Below are positions 8,556-15,855 of a DNA stretch of 64,000 bases, one piece after another. Source of the DNA: an uncultured Bacteroidales bacterium (GTDB taxonomy: Bacteria; Bacteroidota; Bacteroidia; Bacteroidales; F082). How positions within the stretch are numbered: the first letter of the stretch is position 1; each line of letters opens with the position of its first letter. The DNA lies in NCBI GenBank assembly GCA_900318465.1, contig ONKQ01000014.1, positions 115,906 through 179,905 on the forward strand, read 5' to 3'. The notes under the pieces were generated by a model. It was not told the origin of the DNA, ran no database searches, and saw nothing but the letters and a program-made list of their open reading frames with translations. A program made the translations under genes and the position numbers.

Positions 8556-8593
8556 TTCAAAAATTCAAAATTCAAAATTTAATATTCAAGATT

Positions 8594-9004
8594 ATGGCGA
8601 GTTACAAGAGGTTTGAAGATTTACCATTATGGCAAGAAGCTCGTGATTTCTCCAAGAAGGTGTTTTGGGCTTCCAAAGAAAGTGAGTTTTCAAAAGAGTT
8701 TCGGCTATGTTCACAAATCCGCGCCTCGTCAGGCTCGATTATGGACAATATAGCCGAAGGTTTTGAAAGAAATGGGAATGGTGAGTTCAAACAGTTTTTA
8801 TATATCGCCAAAGGTTCTTGTGGTGAATCACGAAGCCAACTTTACCGTGCATTTGACTACGGCTTTTTGGCAGAAGAACAATTTGAAGCATTAAAGTCAC
8901 AATCAGAAGAAATCTCTAAATCGATAAGCAGTTTCATCGATTATTTGCAAAGCTCTGAAATAAAAGGAGCCAAATTCAAACCCCAAGACAACGTAAATAA
9001 TTGA
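8594..9004 (+). CDS. Four-helix-bundle protein (S23 / intervening-sequence type)
   Basis: A 136-residue protein of the four helix bundle family, first named from 23S rRNA intervening sequences. The signature phrases are RFEDLPLWQEARDFSKKVF, SGSIMDNIAEGFERNGNGEF and FLYIAKGSCGESRSQLYRA. The biochemical role of the family is unknown. It sits between pyrB and pyrI, which are usually adjacent, and is bracketed by AT-rich spacers built from short AATTCAAAA and AAATCTTTAAA repeats (8556-8593 and 9005-9044), suggesting it was inserted into the operon. It keeps the operon's direction, so it is probably co-transcribed. Confidence 0.88.
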   Translation: MASYKRFEDLPLWQEARDFSKKVFWASKESEFSKEFRLCSQIRASSGSIMDNIAEGFERNGNGEFKQFLYIAKGSCGESRSQLYRAFDYGFLAEEQFEALKSQSEEISKSISSFIDYLQSSEIKGAKFKPQDNVNN

Positions 9005-9044
9005 ATTTTAAATCTTTAAATCTTAAATCTTTAAATTCAAAATT

Positions 9045-9512
9045 ATGGAAAAAAGAAAAGAATTGACCGTTTCAGCCATTGAGAATGGCACCGTCATCGA
9101 CCATATCCCCGCCGACAAGGTGTTCCAAGTCGTCAAGATTCTGGGCTTGGAGAAAGTCAGCAACCCCGTGTATTTCGGCACCAACGTGGAAAGCAAGAAA
9201 TACGGCACCAAGGGCTTCATCAAAGTGTCCAACAAGTACTTCGAACTTGAGGATGTGAACAAGATTGCCTTGGTTGCGCCCACCGCTTCCATCATCGAAA
9301 TCAAGGACTTCGAGGTCATCAAGAAGCAGACTGTCAGCATTCCCGAGCGCATTGAGCACATCGTGAAGTGCTTCAACCCGAACTGCGTCACCAACAAAGA
9401 ACACGACGTGCCGACCAAGTTCACCGTCATCAAAGACGCGCAAGGCAACATCAAACTGCATTGCCACTACTGCGAGAAGAACACCACGCAAGACAAACTG
9501 GAATTCATCTGA
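9045..9512 (+). CDS. pyrI: Aspartate carbamoyltransferase regulatory subunit
   Basis: PyrI binds the effectors CTP, UTP and ATP and transmits their effect to PyrB. The 155-residue length matches the family. The N-terminal allosteric domain begins KRKELTVSAIENGTVIDHIP, the usual nucleotide-site strand. The C-terminal zinc domain has Cys pairs in CFNPNCVTN and CHYCEKN, the four ligands that hold the contact surface to PyrB. The stop codon is followed two bases later by the lemA start, so the two are tightly linked. Confidence 0.96.
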   Translation: MEKRKELTVSAIENGTVIDHIPADKVFQVVKILGLEKVSNPVYFGTNVESKKYGTKGFIKVSNKYFELEDVNKIALVAPTASIIEIKDFEVIKKQTVSIPERIEHIVKCFNPNCVTNKEHDVPTKFTVIKDAQGNIKLHCHYCEKNTTQDKLEFI

Positions 9513-9514
9513 TT

Positions 9515-10093
9515 ATGAGGAGAGCAAAGATTATCATTACCGTCATTTTGGGTGTCATCCTCATCTGGGGCATCAGCACCTACAATGGCCTTGTGAAGAA
9601 GCAGGAAGCCATGACAAAGGCTTGGGGGCAGGTAGAGAATGTTTACCAGCGTCGCGCCGACCTTGTGCCGAACCTCGTCGCTCTGGTGAAGAACTACGCT
9701 GAATATGAGCAAAGCACCATCCTCGCTGTCACGGAAGCCCGAGCCAGAGCCTCTTCAGCTTCTGTCAACACTGAAGATTTCGACCCCATCGCGTTCGCCA
9801 GCTACGAATCCGCGCAGAAGGAGTTGGGCAACTCCCTGAACCGCCTCATCGTCAGCATAGAAAACTACCCTGACCTGAAGGCCAGCGACAACTACCTCAG
9901 CTTGCAAGCACAATTAGCCGGCTGCGAGAACCGTATCCTTACCGAGCGCGAGCGTTTCAACGAAACGGCCAAAGACTACAACCAAGCCATCCGACGTTTC
10001 CCGCACAATTTGATTGCCAAGATGTTCGGCTTCGAAAAACGTCCTTATTTCGAGGCTGATGCTGGGGCTGAAAAGGCACCAGGGACGTTCTGA
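9515..10093 (+). CDS. lemA: LemA family membrane protein
   Basis: A 192-residue LemA protein. A single N-terminal membrane anchor (IIITVILGVILIWGISTYN) is followed by the conserved YNGLVKKQEAMTKAWGQVEN and YQRRADLVPNLVALVKNYA region, then long helices. I took the start at 9515; the open frame before it overlaps pyrI in another phase. LemA proteins have a membrane-anchored helical bundle and no agreed function. Here it ends the pyr operon. A strong terminator (10114-10151) lies just after the stop and was the landing site of the insertion sequence. Confidence 0.9.
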   Translation: MRRAKIIITVILGVILIWGISTYNGLVKKQEAMTKAWGQVENVYQRRADLVPNLVALVKNYAEYEQSTILAVTEARARASSASVNTEDFDPIAFASYESAQKELGNSLNRLIVSIENYPDLKASDNYLSLQAQLAGCENRILTERERFNETAKDYNQAIRRFPHNLIAKMFGFEKRPYFEADAGAEKAPGTF

Positions 10094-10152
10094 AAACCAT
10101 ACACATAAAGCAGAATCGGGCGGAATCCCAATGGGTTTCGCCCGATTTTTTC
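10081..10152 (+). repeat. Left copy of the 71-72 bp target duplication around the insertion sequence
   Basis: This block, beginning AGGGACGTTCTGAAAACC and ending CGCCCGATTTTTTC, is repeated exactly at 11889-11960. The two copies touch the two ends of the IS1634-type element, so they are read as its target-site duplication. The left copy includes the stop region of lemA and the operon terminator. One base at the IS junction is ambiguous (C shared by repeat and IS). Confidence 0.85.
10114..10151 (+). terminator. Rho-independent terminator of the pyrB-lemA operon
   Basis: AATCGGGCG and CGCCCGATT form the core of a long stem, extended inward by GAA/TTT-type and CCC/GGG pairs, followed by TTTTTT. 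It follows the lemA stop by about 20 bases. An identical copy is present at 11922-11959 because of the IS target duplication. Confidence 0.85.
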
Positions 10153-10216
10153 CTGACTTTGACACCTACTAAAAGTTAAAATTATAACTTGTTTACAATC
10201 TGCTGGTTATAATTTT

Positions 10217-10240
10217 TGCGACCCCTGGTTTGGGGGTCGC
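10217..10240 (+). promoter_or_regulatory. Hairpin upstream of the transposase start
   Basis: GCGACCCC and GGGGTCGC pair perfectly around a short loop, 28 bases before the transposase ATG. A possible -7 box TAGTTTTG (10257-10264) overlaps the region just before the start. A hairpin here could limit translation of read-through transcripts entering from the pyr operon; that role is a guess. Confidence 0.4.
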
Positions 10241-10268
10241 AAGGCAAAAAAAGCCGTAGTTTTGCGTC

Positions 10269-11849
10269 ATGTTTGTGAAGAAGAAGCCCAATCGGTCAGG
10301 CACCACGACAGTGGTTGTAGCCGAAAAAGAGAAAGGAGCCACCAGGTATCTAAAGACGATAGGGACGAGTTCCAGTCCGATTGATATTGCCGAGTATGTT
10401 CGAGAGGCAGAACGCTATATCGAAGAGGAAAACAAGAAGATATGCCCCGAGCTGGACTTCGAAGGAGCCAGGGAGCGGGCAGCGGAGGCCGAGCTGAAGG
10501 CGACCGAGGAGTTCCTCTCGCGCATCGAGAACGTGATCCACGACGCGCCCAAGCGGATACTTGACAGGGTGTTCGACGCGGTGGGGTTCCATGCCGTTGG
10601 CGACGACATCTTCCGCAGCCTGGTGATAGCGCGCCTGTCGTTCCCGTCGAGCAAGCGGGCGACGGTGGAATACCTGAAGTCGTGCTTCGACGAGGACTAC
10701 GACCTACACAAGATATACCGCTACCTCGACAGCCTAAACGACACGAAGCGGGAGGAGATACAAGCCATCAGCGTGCGCCATACGATGGAGGTATACGGCG
10801 GGAAGATAGGGGTGCTGTTCTACGACGTGACCACGCTTTACTTCGAGACGGACAAGCCGGACAAGCTGCGCAAGCCCGGCTTCTCGAAGGACGGGAAGCA
10901 CTCCAGCCCGCAGATCGTGCTCGGGCTGCTGGTGAGCGGCGACGGATGCCCGCTGGCCTACGCCATCCACGAGGGGTCGAAGTACGAGGGGCACACGATG
11001 CTGCCCGTGGTGACGGCCTTCGTGGGGAAGTACCGTCTGGAGGACTTCGTGGTGGTGGCCGACTCGGGGATGATGAGCGAGGCCAACCTATCGGACCTGG
11101 AGGCGAGGGGCTACAAGTACATCGTCGGCGCGAGGATAAGGAACATGCCCGAGGACATCAGGGAATGGATCCTGTCGCAGGAGAAGCGTCAGGACGTCGT
11201 CAGGGAGCTGGTCCTGGACAAGGACAGGCACAAGAGGCTGCTGGTCGGCTATTCGGAGGAGCGCGCTGCCTTGGACGCGAAGAACAGGGAGAAGGGTGTG
11301 AAGAAGCTGAGGGCGAAGTACGCCACGGGTACCGTCACGAAGTCGAAGATAACGCAGCGGGGCTACAACAGGTTCCTGAAAGTGACGGGGGGAGACAAGA
11401 TAATGGTCGCGGTTGACGAGGACATGGTGGGGGCCGACGCGAAGTGGGACGGGCTGAAGGGCTACGTCAGCAACGCCACGCTGACACCCTCGGCGATTGT
11501 CGAAGCCTACCACCAGCTCTACAACGTGGAGCAGTCGTTCAGGATCTCAAAGTCCAAGCTGGAGATACGCCCGATGTTCCACTTCAACGAAGACAGGATT
11601 AAGGCCCACATCAGCATCTGCTTTGTCGCCCTGAAGGTCTATCGGGAGCTGGACAGGATGCTGAAGAACAACAAGATGAAGCTCAGTGTGGACACCGTGC
11701 TGAACATTGCCAAAACCATCCCGACCATCAGTGTGAAAATGGCCGAAAGCACCTTGACGAAGACCCTGTTCCTCACCAAACGGCAGGAGCAAATCAAGCC
11801 CTTGTTCGAGGAAAAATTCTGGGGGTCGCAAAACTCTCCTGAAAATTAG
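10269..11849 (+). CDS. IS1634-family DDE transposase
   Basis: A 526-residue transposase. The N-terminus (MFVKKKPNRSGTTTVVVAEK) is typical of IS1634 enzymes. Catalytic-domain landmarks are VLFYDVTTLYFET with the first Asp near residue 182, VVVADSGMMSEANL with the second Asp near residue 263, and VEAYHQLYNVEQSFRISK carrying the YREK-like signature with the catalytic Glu near residue 422. It cuts and pastes the element flanked by its 14-base ends. The stop codon lies close to the right subterminal repeat, so coding and end sequences overlap. GC content and codon use are higher than in the accessory genes nearby. Confidence 0.93.
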   Translation: MFVKKKPNRSGTTTVVVAEKEKGATRYLKTIGTSSSPIDIAEYVREAERYIEEENKKICPELDFEGARERAAEAELKATEEFLSRIENVIHDAPKRILDRVFDAVGFHAVGDDIFRSLVIARLSFPSSKRATVEYLKSCFDEDYDLHKIYRYLDSLNDTKREEIQAISVRHTMEVYGGKIGVLFYDVTTLYFETDKPDKLRKPGFSKDGKHSSPQIVLGLLVSGDGCPLAYAIHEGSKYEGHTMLPVVTAFVGKYRLEDFVVVADSGMMSEANLSDLEARGYKYIVGARIRNMPEDIREWILSQEKRQDVVRELVLDKDRHKRLLVGYSEERAALDAKNREKGVKKLRAKYATGTVTKSKITQRGYNRFLKVTGGDKIMVAVDEDMVGADAKWDGLKGYVSNATLTPSAIVEAYHQLYNVEQSFRISKSKLEIRPMFHFNEDRIKAHISICFVALKVYRELDRMLKNNKMKLSVDTVLNIAKTIPTISVKMAESTLTKTLFLTKRQEQIKPLFEEKFWGSQNSPEN

Positions 11850-11888
11850 TGAGTTATAAAATTCTTCTCAAAAAGTGTCAAAGTCAGG

Positions 11889-11960
11889 AGGGACGTTCTG
11901 AAAACCATACACATAAAGCAGAATCGGGCGGAATCCCAATGGGTTTCGCCCGATTTTTTC
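11889..11960 (+). repeat. Right copy of the IS target duplication
   Basis: Identical to 10081-10152 over 72 bases. It repeats the lemA tail and the pyr operon terminator (terminator copy at 11922-11959), so the IS is now walled by terminators on both sides in the plus direction. Confidence 0.85.
11922..11959 (+). terminator. Duplicated copy of the pyr operon terminator
   Basis: Same stem (AATCGGGCG / CGCCCGATT) and T tract as at 10114-10151, created by the target duplication. It would stop transcription leaving the transposase gene before it meets the converging AbiE operon. Confidence 0.75.
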
Positions 11961-12006
11961 ACATCGTTATTGATATCAATAACCCCTTGGCTGATATGCT
12001 TGACCG

Positions 12007-13017
12007 TCATTCTCTCTCCCTAAACCTCCTCTCCAACTCCTTCATGCTCACCATCAGATCCACAAAAGTCGGCTTATCACCGTAAATCATCGCGCCAGTC
12101 ATGATCTCATAGTCGTTACGCCAGTTCTCACGGCATCCTTCCGGTGGGACAAGCTGGATGCGGTCCCGCACATCAGGCGTGTAGTCAATGCCCTGCATGC
12201 TGGTCAACGTGGAACGGTGATGGCTGATAATCTCCCACAGGGCATCATCTTTGATGGCTCGCTCAGCAACGCCCCTTTGCATCATCATGTGAAGATCGTA
12301 TATGTGGCGCGAGCGTCGATGCGCCTCCACCGTGTTGCTGACCGAAAACAGCTCATGGAGCAGGAACGCCTTCTCCAAGAAAGTCTTTTCGGCCACCGCC
12401 GTCCTGACCAATGTGTCTGATATCATGGTCGAGACAGCAGGGAATGTGTTGTCAATCATGCTGCTGATTCTCCGTTCCTCCGCTGGCTCAAGCAAAGAAC
12501 GTGATCCTGCTTCAATCTTGACAACCGGCTCGATATAGCTCAGCTTATCATCGAAAACCGATTGGTACCGTACAAACAAGATTCGTGGCTCAGGATAAGT
12601 CGATTCCCCTTCACCGTCAGGTTGTGCCTCTATCGTGCAGCGGTCTTTGAGTGGAGTGTTGTTGACAGCCTCTTGCAGCTGATGGCAAAGCTCTTCTCTG
12701 ACAAAGACCGACGACGCTTTGCGTAGCTTCTTCACTCCCTTCTTCGTCAAATCGCCTTCGAGGTCGAACTGTCTTCTGTCGATGGCCAAGTCTATGTCTT
12801 CAGAAAAACGGTTAATCAGCTCCCACACTTTGCTGAGCGAGGTACCTCCTTTGAAAACCAGGTTACCAGCACAAGGCATACCGAACATGACTTGGAGCAT
12901 GGCCGTCACCCACAAGTCCTTTTCCACGGCTTGCACGGGCAACGACAAACGTATGGCCGTTTGTTCCATGATGAGCCGCTGCTCGGCAACAGCCAAGTCG
13001 AAATAGTTATTCTTCAT
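12007..13017 (-). CDS. abiEii: AbiEii/AbiGii-type nucleotidyltransferase toxin
   Basis: The toxin half of a type IV toxin-antitoxin system that gives abortive infection in lactococci. The 336-residue protein has the family nucleotidyltransferase core: FKGGTSLSKVWEL near residue 60 followed by FSEDIDLAIDRR, where the two Asp are the metal ligands. A C-terminal helical region (YDLHMMMQRGVAERAIKD) completes the fold. Work on the family shows nucleotide transfer, with tRNA 3' ends as targets in some homologues; the target here is unknown. The start overlaps the end of the antitoxin gene by 11 bases. Confidence 0.9.
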   Translation of the reverse strand: MKNNYFDLAVAEQRLIMEQTAIRLSLPVQAVEKDLWVTAMLQVMFGMPCAGNLVFKGGTSLSKVWELINRFSEDIDLAIDRRQFDLEGDLTKKGVKKLRKASSVFVREELCHQLQEAVNNTPLKDRCTIEAQPDGEGESTYPEPRILFVRYQSVFDDKLSYIEPVVKIEAGSRSLLEPAEERRISSMIDNTFPAVSTMISDTLVRTAVAEKTFLEKAFLLHELFSVSNTVEAHRRSRHIYDLHMMMQRGVAERAIKDDALWEIISHHRSTLTSMQGIDYTPDVRDRIQLVPPEGCRENWRNDYEIMTGAMIYGDKPTFVDLMVSMKELERRFRERE

Positions 13018-13621
13018 AGAGCGATTTGATGATTGACGACACCCAAGCGGGCATCAGTTTGTAATCCTGTTTCACGCCCTGACTCTTGTCTTTCGCCAGC
13101 AGGTCTTTGGTATGGGCAAGGATCTCATCGGTGACGTTGTCCTTTCCCAGACTTTTGAAGGCGAAAGTGAGCAACATGGCCAGCTGCGAGTTGAAGGCCA
13201 GATTTTTGGGTGCAGTGTGCTTAAACTCGATGGTGGCCCCGTTGTATAGCATAAGCTTACGATTGGAGCCATCCGTCAAGTATTGTATGTTCATGGGTAT
13301 TTGTGTGGAAAAGCCCAGCCTGTTGAGCGCATAAAGGCCAGTCGGCACGATACGCGCCTTGTCACGCTTGGCAACACCTTCGGCGATGGCCTCCAACGTG
13401 GGGTACAGCACACCCAAACCCAGTTTCTTGTCGATTTTGGGATAATAGTAGATGCCTCGGCTGATGCGCAGGATTGTTCCTTCTTTAGCCATCCTCTCCA
13501 AGACTTTATTCACCGTTTTCTGCTCTCCAAAACGCACAAAATCCGAAGAGAAAACCAGTTTACCCCTTCCGCATTTTTTAATACATTCAAGTATCTTACT
13601 CTCAATATGTTGACCACTCAT
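13007..13621 (-). CDS. abiEi: AbiEi-type antitoxin (DUF6088 group)
   Basis: The upstream partner of abiEii. I chose the start MSGQHIESKILECIKKCG at 13621, because the longer frame (to 13651) would begin inside the promoter. Residues about 1-80 form a winged helix (ERMAKEGTILRISRGIYYYP) that binds DNA; the C-terminal domain (GLYALNRLGFSTQIPMNIQY, then NGATIEFKHTAPKNL) is the AbiEi antitoxin region. In the family the antitoxin neutralises the toxin without lasting contact and represses its own promoter. A matching palindrome lies over the promoter at 13633-13667. Confidence 0.87.
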   Translation of the reverse strand: MSGQHIESKILECIKKCGRGKLVFSSDFVRFGEQKTVNKVLERMAKEGTILRISRGIYYYPKIDKKLGLGVLYPTLEAIAEGVAKRDKARIVPTGLYALNRLGFSTQIPMNIQYLTDGSNRKLMLYNGATIEFKHTAPKNLAFNSQLAMLLTFAFKSLGKDNVTDEILAHTKDLLAKDKSQGVKQDYKLMPAWVSSIIKSLYEE

Positions 13622-13632
13622 TACACATACAA

Positions 13633-13667
13633 TTTTGTCGCAAAAATACACAATTTTTACGACAAAA
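13633..13667 (-). promoter_or_regulatory. Long palindromic operator over the abiE promoter
   Basis: Two 15-base arms, TTTTGTCGcAAAAAT and ATTTTTaCGACAAAA, pair with a single mismatch around a 5-base centre. The minus-strand -7 box TATTTTTG (13641-13648 on the plus strand as CAAAAATA) lies inside it, about 20 bases before the antitoxin start. AbiEi antitoxins are known to bind inverted repeats in their own promoters; the same control is inferred here. Confidence 0.7.
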
Positions 13668-13757
13668 TATCAAAATCGGAACTTTTTTGGTAGCATGGAA
13701 TTCATACCCAACCCCTTTTGCATATCATTGCACCTAATCCCCACCTATGCCAACCAT

Positions 13758-13896
13758 TTACTTCTTAATCCTATACTTCCTGTTTTTATACTCACCCTCC
13801 ACCTCAAGGATGCCTTCGCCCACGAGTTGTTTGAGGTAGTCGCGGGTTCTTGAGGGTTTGAGTCCGATGGCTTTCGAAATGGTTTTTGAATCTGAA
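13758..13896 (-). pseudogene. 3' end of a split winged-helix gene
   Basis: Reading on the minus strand, the frame gives DSKTISKAIGLKPSRTRDYL, then KQLVGEGILEVEGEYKNRKY and the end RIKK, a winged-helix C-terminus like those that finish AlbA/Schlafen-type ATP-binding proteins. Its missing upstream part is found 1.6 kb away at 15470-15603, which ends in the same 30 bases. The gene was therefore split by the ATPase cassette at 13897-15469. No start codon of its own is convincing. Confidence 0.6.
13867..13896 (+). repeat. Left copy of a 30 bp direct repeat bracketing the ATPase cassette
   Basis: The 30 bases starting ATGGCTTTCGAAATGG and ending TTTGAATCTGAA recur exactly at 15470-15499. They code for SDSKTISKA on the minus strand in both places. 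Between them lie 1,573 bases with the AAA ATPase gene. Confidence 0.85.
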
Positions 13897-13997
13897 TGCA
13901 TCTGGCTATAGGCATTTTTATCTTCTGGCGTAGCCACAGACAATCCGCACCTTCGTCAACTGGCATTGGAAACCTCTACAACAAGGTAACTAATCTT

Positions 13998-15215
13998 TCA
14001 AACACCCGATAGGCACAACAAACACTCCGTCTTCACGGCGGTAGGCATACATTCCCACGCCCACCACGCAAGATTTATCAATGATGCTGCACCTTCATTG
14101 ATGAGGTCGTCGCCACCCAGCTTTATCTCAACCAGGCCGTAACGGCCATCCCTCAAATGCACAACTGCGTCACATTCCAGCCCGTTCTTGTCCCTGAAGT
14201 GATACACCTTGCCATTAAGAGCCTCGGCATAGGCTCGGAGGTCTCGCACGGCCAACGTCTCAAACATCAAACCAAAGGTGTTCAAATCATTCACCAAATC
14301 ACGTGGGCCTATGCCCAATGCAGCCGTGGCAATCGAGGGGTCGGTATAATACCGCGTGTCGCTCGTCCGTATCGCCGTCTTGCTCCTCAAATTCGGATTC
14401 CATGCCTCGCTGTCCTCAACCACAAAAATCTCTTTCAATGCTTTGATGTACGATGCGATGGTGTCTTCCGACAAAGCGTCCGACTCATTCGCAATCAAGT
14501 CTGCCCTGATGGTGCCGCATGATGCTTGGCTACCTTGGTTTCGCGCCAGTGAGCGCAACAGGCGGTGTACCCTAACAGGGTCGCGATCCACACCGTCCAC
14601 CTTCGAGATATCACGTTTCTCAACCGCCTCCACGTAGTCAAACGCCTGGTCTAAAGCTATCTCGTTTTCCATATCCACCGCCAATGGCCATCCTCCGCGG
14701 CAGGTCAAGAATGCAAGCTGTTCAATGGACATGTCGTTGACAGCTCCAATCTGTTCGGGCGTCTCGAACAATTCAGCCAGCGACACCTCGCCAGTCGATT
14801 CTTGCGACTCCCAAAGGCTCATGGGGCGCATCCTCAGCCACCCAATGCGTCCTGTTCCCGAATGAACCACCTTACTCATGTCGGCAGGAACGGCTGAGCC
14901 AGTCAGAATAAACTGACCCAGCGGGCCATGGTCTGATTCAAAACGAATGCTGTCCCACAACTGAGGGGCAATTTGCCATTCATCGATAAGCCGGGGAAAC
15001 TCACCTTTCAACAGCAGCTTCGGGTTCAGCGATGCCATTTTGATGTTCTGGTCAACCATACCAGTTTCCGTCATATACTTCACACTCTTGGCAATCTGCT
15101 CCGCCGTAGTAGTCTTTCCACACCATTTGGCACCCTCGATAAGCACAGCCCCTTTGCCTGCCAACTTACGCTCTAACAGCCTGTCAGCTATCCTTTTTTT
15201 ATAGGTCTTATCCAT
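13998..15215 (-). CDS. AAA ATPase with DUF4143 C-terminal domain
   Basis: A 405-residue ATP-binding protein of the AAA_14/DUF4143 type. Walker A is GAKWCGKT at residues 28-35; the Walker B-like strand is RLIDEWQ near residue 75-80; FILTGSAVPA near 103 is the sensor region. The C-terminal half ends with GLECDAVVHL and YGLVEIKLGG, a PD-(D/E)XK-like nuclease pattern found in DUF4143. Function in the family is unproven; they are common, mobile and often single genes. This one lies between 30-base direct repeats inside an older gene and has 23-base tandem repeats upstream of its promoter. A -7 box TATCTTTG (minus strand, 15240-15247) precedes the start. Confidence 0.88.
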   Translation of the reverse strand: MDKTYKKRIADRLLERKLAGKGAVLIEGAKWCGKTTTAEQIAKSVKYMTETGMVDQNIKMASLNPKLLLKGEFPRLIDEWQIAPQLWDSIRFESDHGPLGQFILTGSAVPADMSKVVHSGTGRIGWLRMRPMSLWESQESTGEVSLAELFETPEQIGAVNDMSIEQLAFLTCRGGWPLAVDMENEIALDQAFDYVEAVEKRDISKVDGVDRDPVRVHRLLRSLARNQGSQASCGTIRADLIANESDALSEDTIASYIKALKEIFVVEDSEAWNPNLRSKTAIRTSDTRYYTDPSIATAALGIGPRDLVNDLNTFGLMFETLAVRDLRAYAEALNGKVYHFRDKNGLECDAVVHLRDGRYGLVEIKLGGDDLINEGAASLINLAWWAWECMPTAVKTECLLCLSGV

Positions 15216-15239
15216 ATTTTTTGTTTGAATTGCGTTGCA

Positions 15240-15247
15240 AAGATATG
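15240..15247 (-). promoter_or_regulatory. -7 element of the DUF4143 ATPase promoter
   Basis: TATCTTTG on the minus strand, 25 bases before the ATG. The position where a -33 box should lie falls at the first unit of the tandem array starting at 15263, so the repeats could occupy the promoter. Confidence 0.5.
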
Positions 15248-15262
15248 GATTTTCTTTTTGCG

Positions 15263-15377
15263 TTCACCCATTTGACCAAAATTCATTCACCCATTTGGCC
15301 AAAAATCATTCACCAATTTGGCTAAAAATCATTCACCCATTTGGCTAAAAATCATCCACCCGTTTGGCCCAATACCT
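15263..15377 (+). repeat. Five tandem 23 bp units upstream of the DUF4143 ATPase
   Basis: The unit begins TTCACCCATTTGGC and ends AAAAATCA, with copies at 15263-15285, 15286-15308, 15309-15331, 15332-15354 and a diverged one at 15355-15377. Units differ at one to four positions, without intervening spacers, so this is not a CRISPR array. The 23-base period is close to two helical turns. A regulator-binding iteron array is the simplest reading. Confidence 0.75.
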
Positions 15378-15469
15378 TTCGCCCAAAGAGGTCGCACCTT
15401 AACCCGATTCAAGTTTTGCAAGCCCATTTTTTTTGCCCCTTGTGGCGTTGAAGATGGCAATAAGCTACA

Positions 15470-15499
15470 ATGGCTTTCGAAATGGTTTTTGAATCTGAA
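15470..15499 (+). repeat. Right copy of the 30 bp direct repeat
   Basis: Identical to 13867-13896. It marks the right end of the inserted ATPase cassette. Confidence 0.85.
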
Positions 15500-15603
15500 A
15501 TCCCGTTATCGGCGATAAAATCGATGATTTGTCGCCGATTTTCTTCATTTCGATTTCGATTTTCTGTTTTTATTGTCATTTTATCGGATTCCTCTTCGTT
15601 CAT
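15470..15603 (-). pseudogene. Middle part of the split winged-helix gene
   Basis: On the minus strand the frame runs MNEEESDKMTIKTENRN, RNEENRRQIIDFIADNG and ISDSKTISKAI before going out of homology. It joins logically to the fragment 13758-13896 at the shared 30 bases. Together they would make a continuous winged-helix C-terminus. No further upstream part of the gene is recognisable before the next promoter. Confidence 0.5.
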
Positions 15604-15822
15604 TGAGGCTATCAGTTCGAAGGCCGCCCGAAGAACTATTCCGTAGCGAAAGACATCATGTGGAATTCGCCCTACGTGAAATTTATGAACACAAAAGTAC
15701 AAATGTCTGCTAACAATCACCCCAAGCAACTACTGACCGCACGACACTCATACATTTTTTGTACGGGAATCTTTATCTCCTACTATTCTATTTTTATTCC
15801 TATTTTTATCGACAAATTTCTT

Positions 15823-15830
15823 TATCTTTG
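15823..15830 (+). promoter_or_regulatory. -7 element of the restriction/SIR2-HerA operon
   Basis: TATCTTTG, 25 bases before the start at 15856, fits the TAnnTTTG consensus. The -33 position is T-rich without a clear TTG. It is the only good promoter candidate seen for the four-gene run to 23863. Confidence 0.55.
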
Positions 15831-15855
15831 CACTTTCAGAGTATAAGCATCACAG

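Larger units (their letters stand above)
10152..11888 (+). mobile_element. IS1634-family insertion sequence
   Basis: The element is about 1,737 bases with perfect 14-base terminal inverted repeats: CCTGACTTTGACAC at 10152-10165 and its complement at 11875-11888. It holds one transposase gene filling nearly its whole length. Imperfect subterminal repeats are also shared by both ends (TTATAACT and TTTTGCGACCCC at similar distances inward). A 71-72 base direct repeat flanks it; unusually long duplications of this kind are known for IS1634 and IS1549. Inferred: intact and recently inserted, since the repeats have not diverged. Confidence 0.88.

Noticed and set aside
10682-11416. 244-codon plus-strand frame inside the transposase gene
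   Set aside because: Low-complexity Arg/Gly/Ala translation; a shadow frame of the GC-rich transposase.
15263-15377. Possible CRISPR array
   Set aside because: Units abut each other without unique spacers and no cas gene is nearby; it is a simple tandem array.
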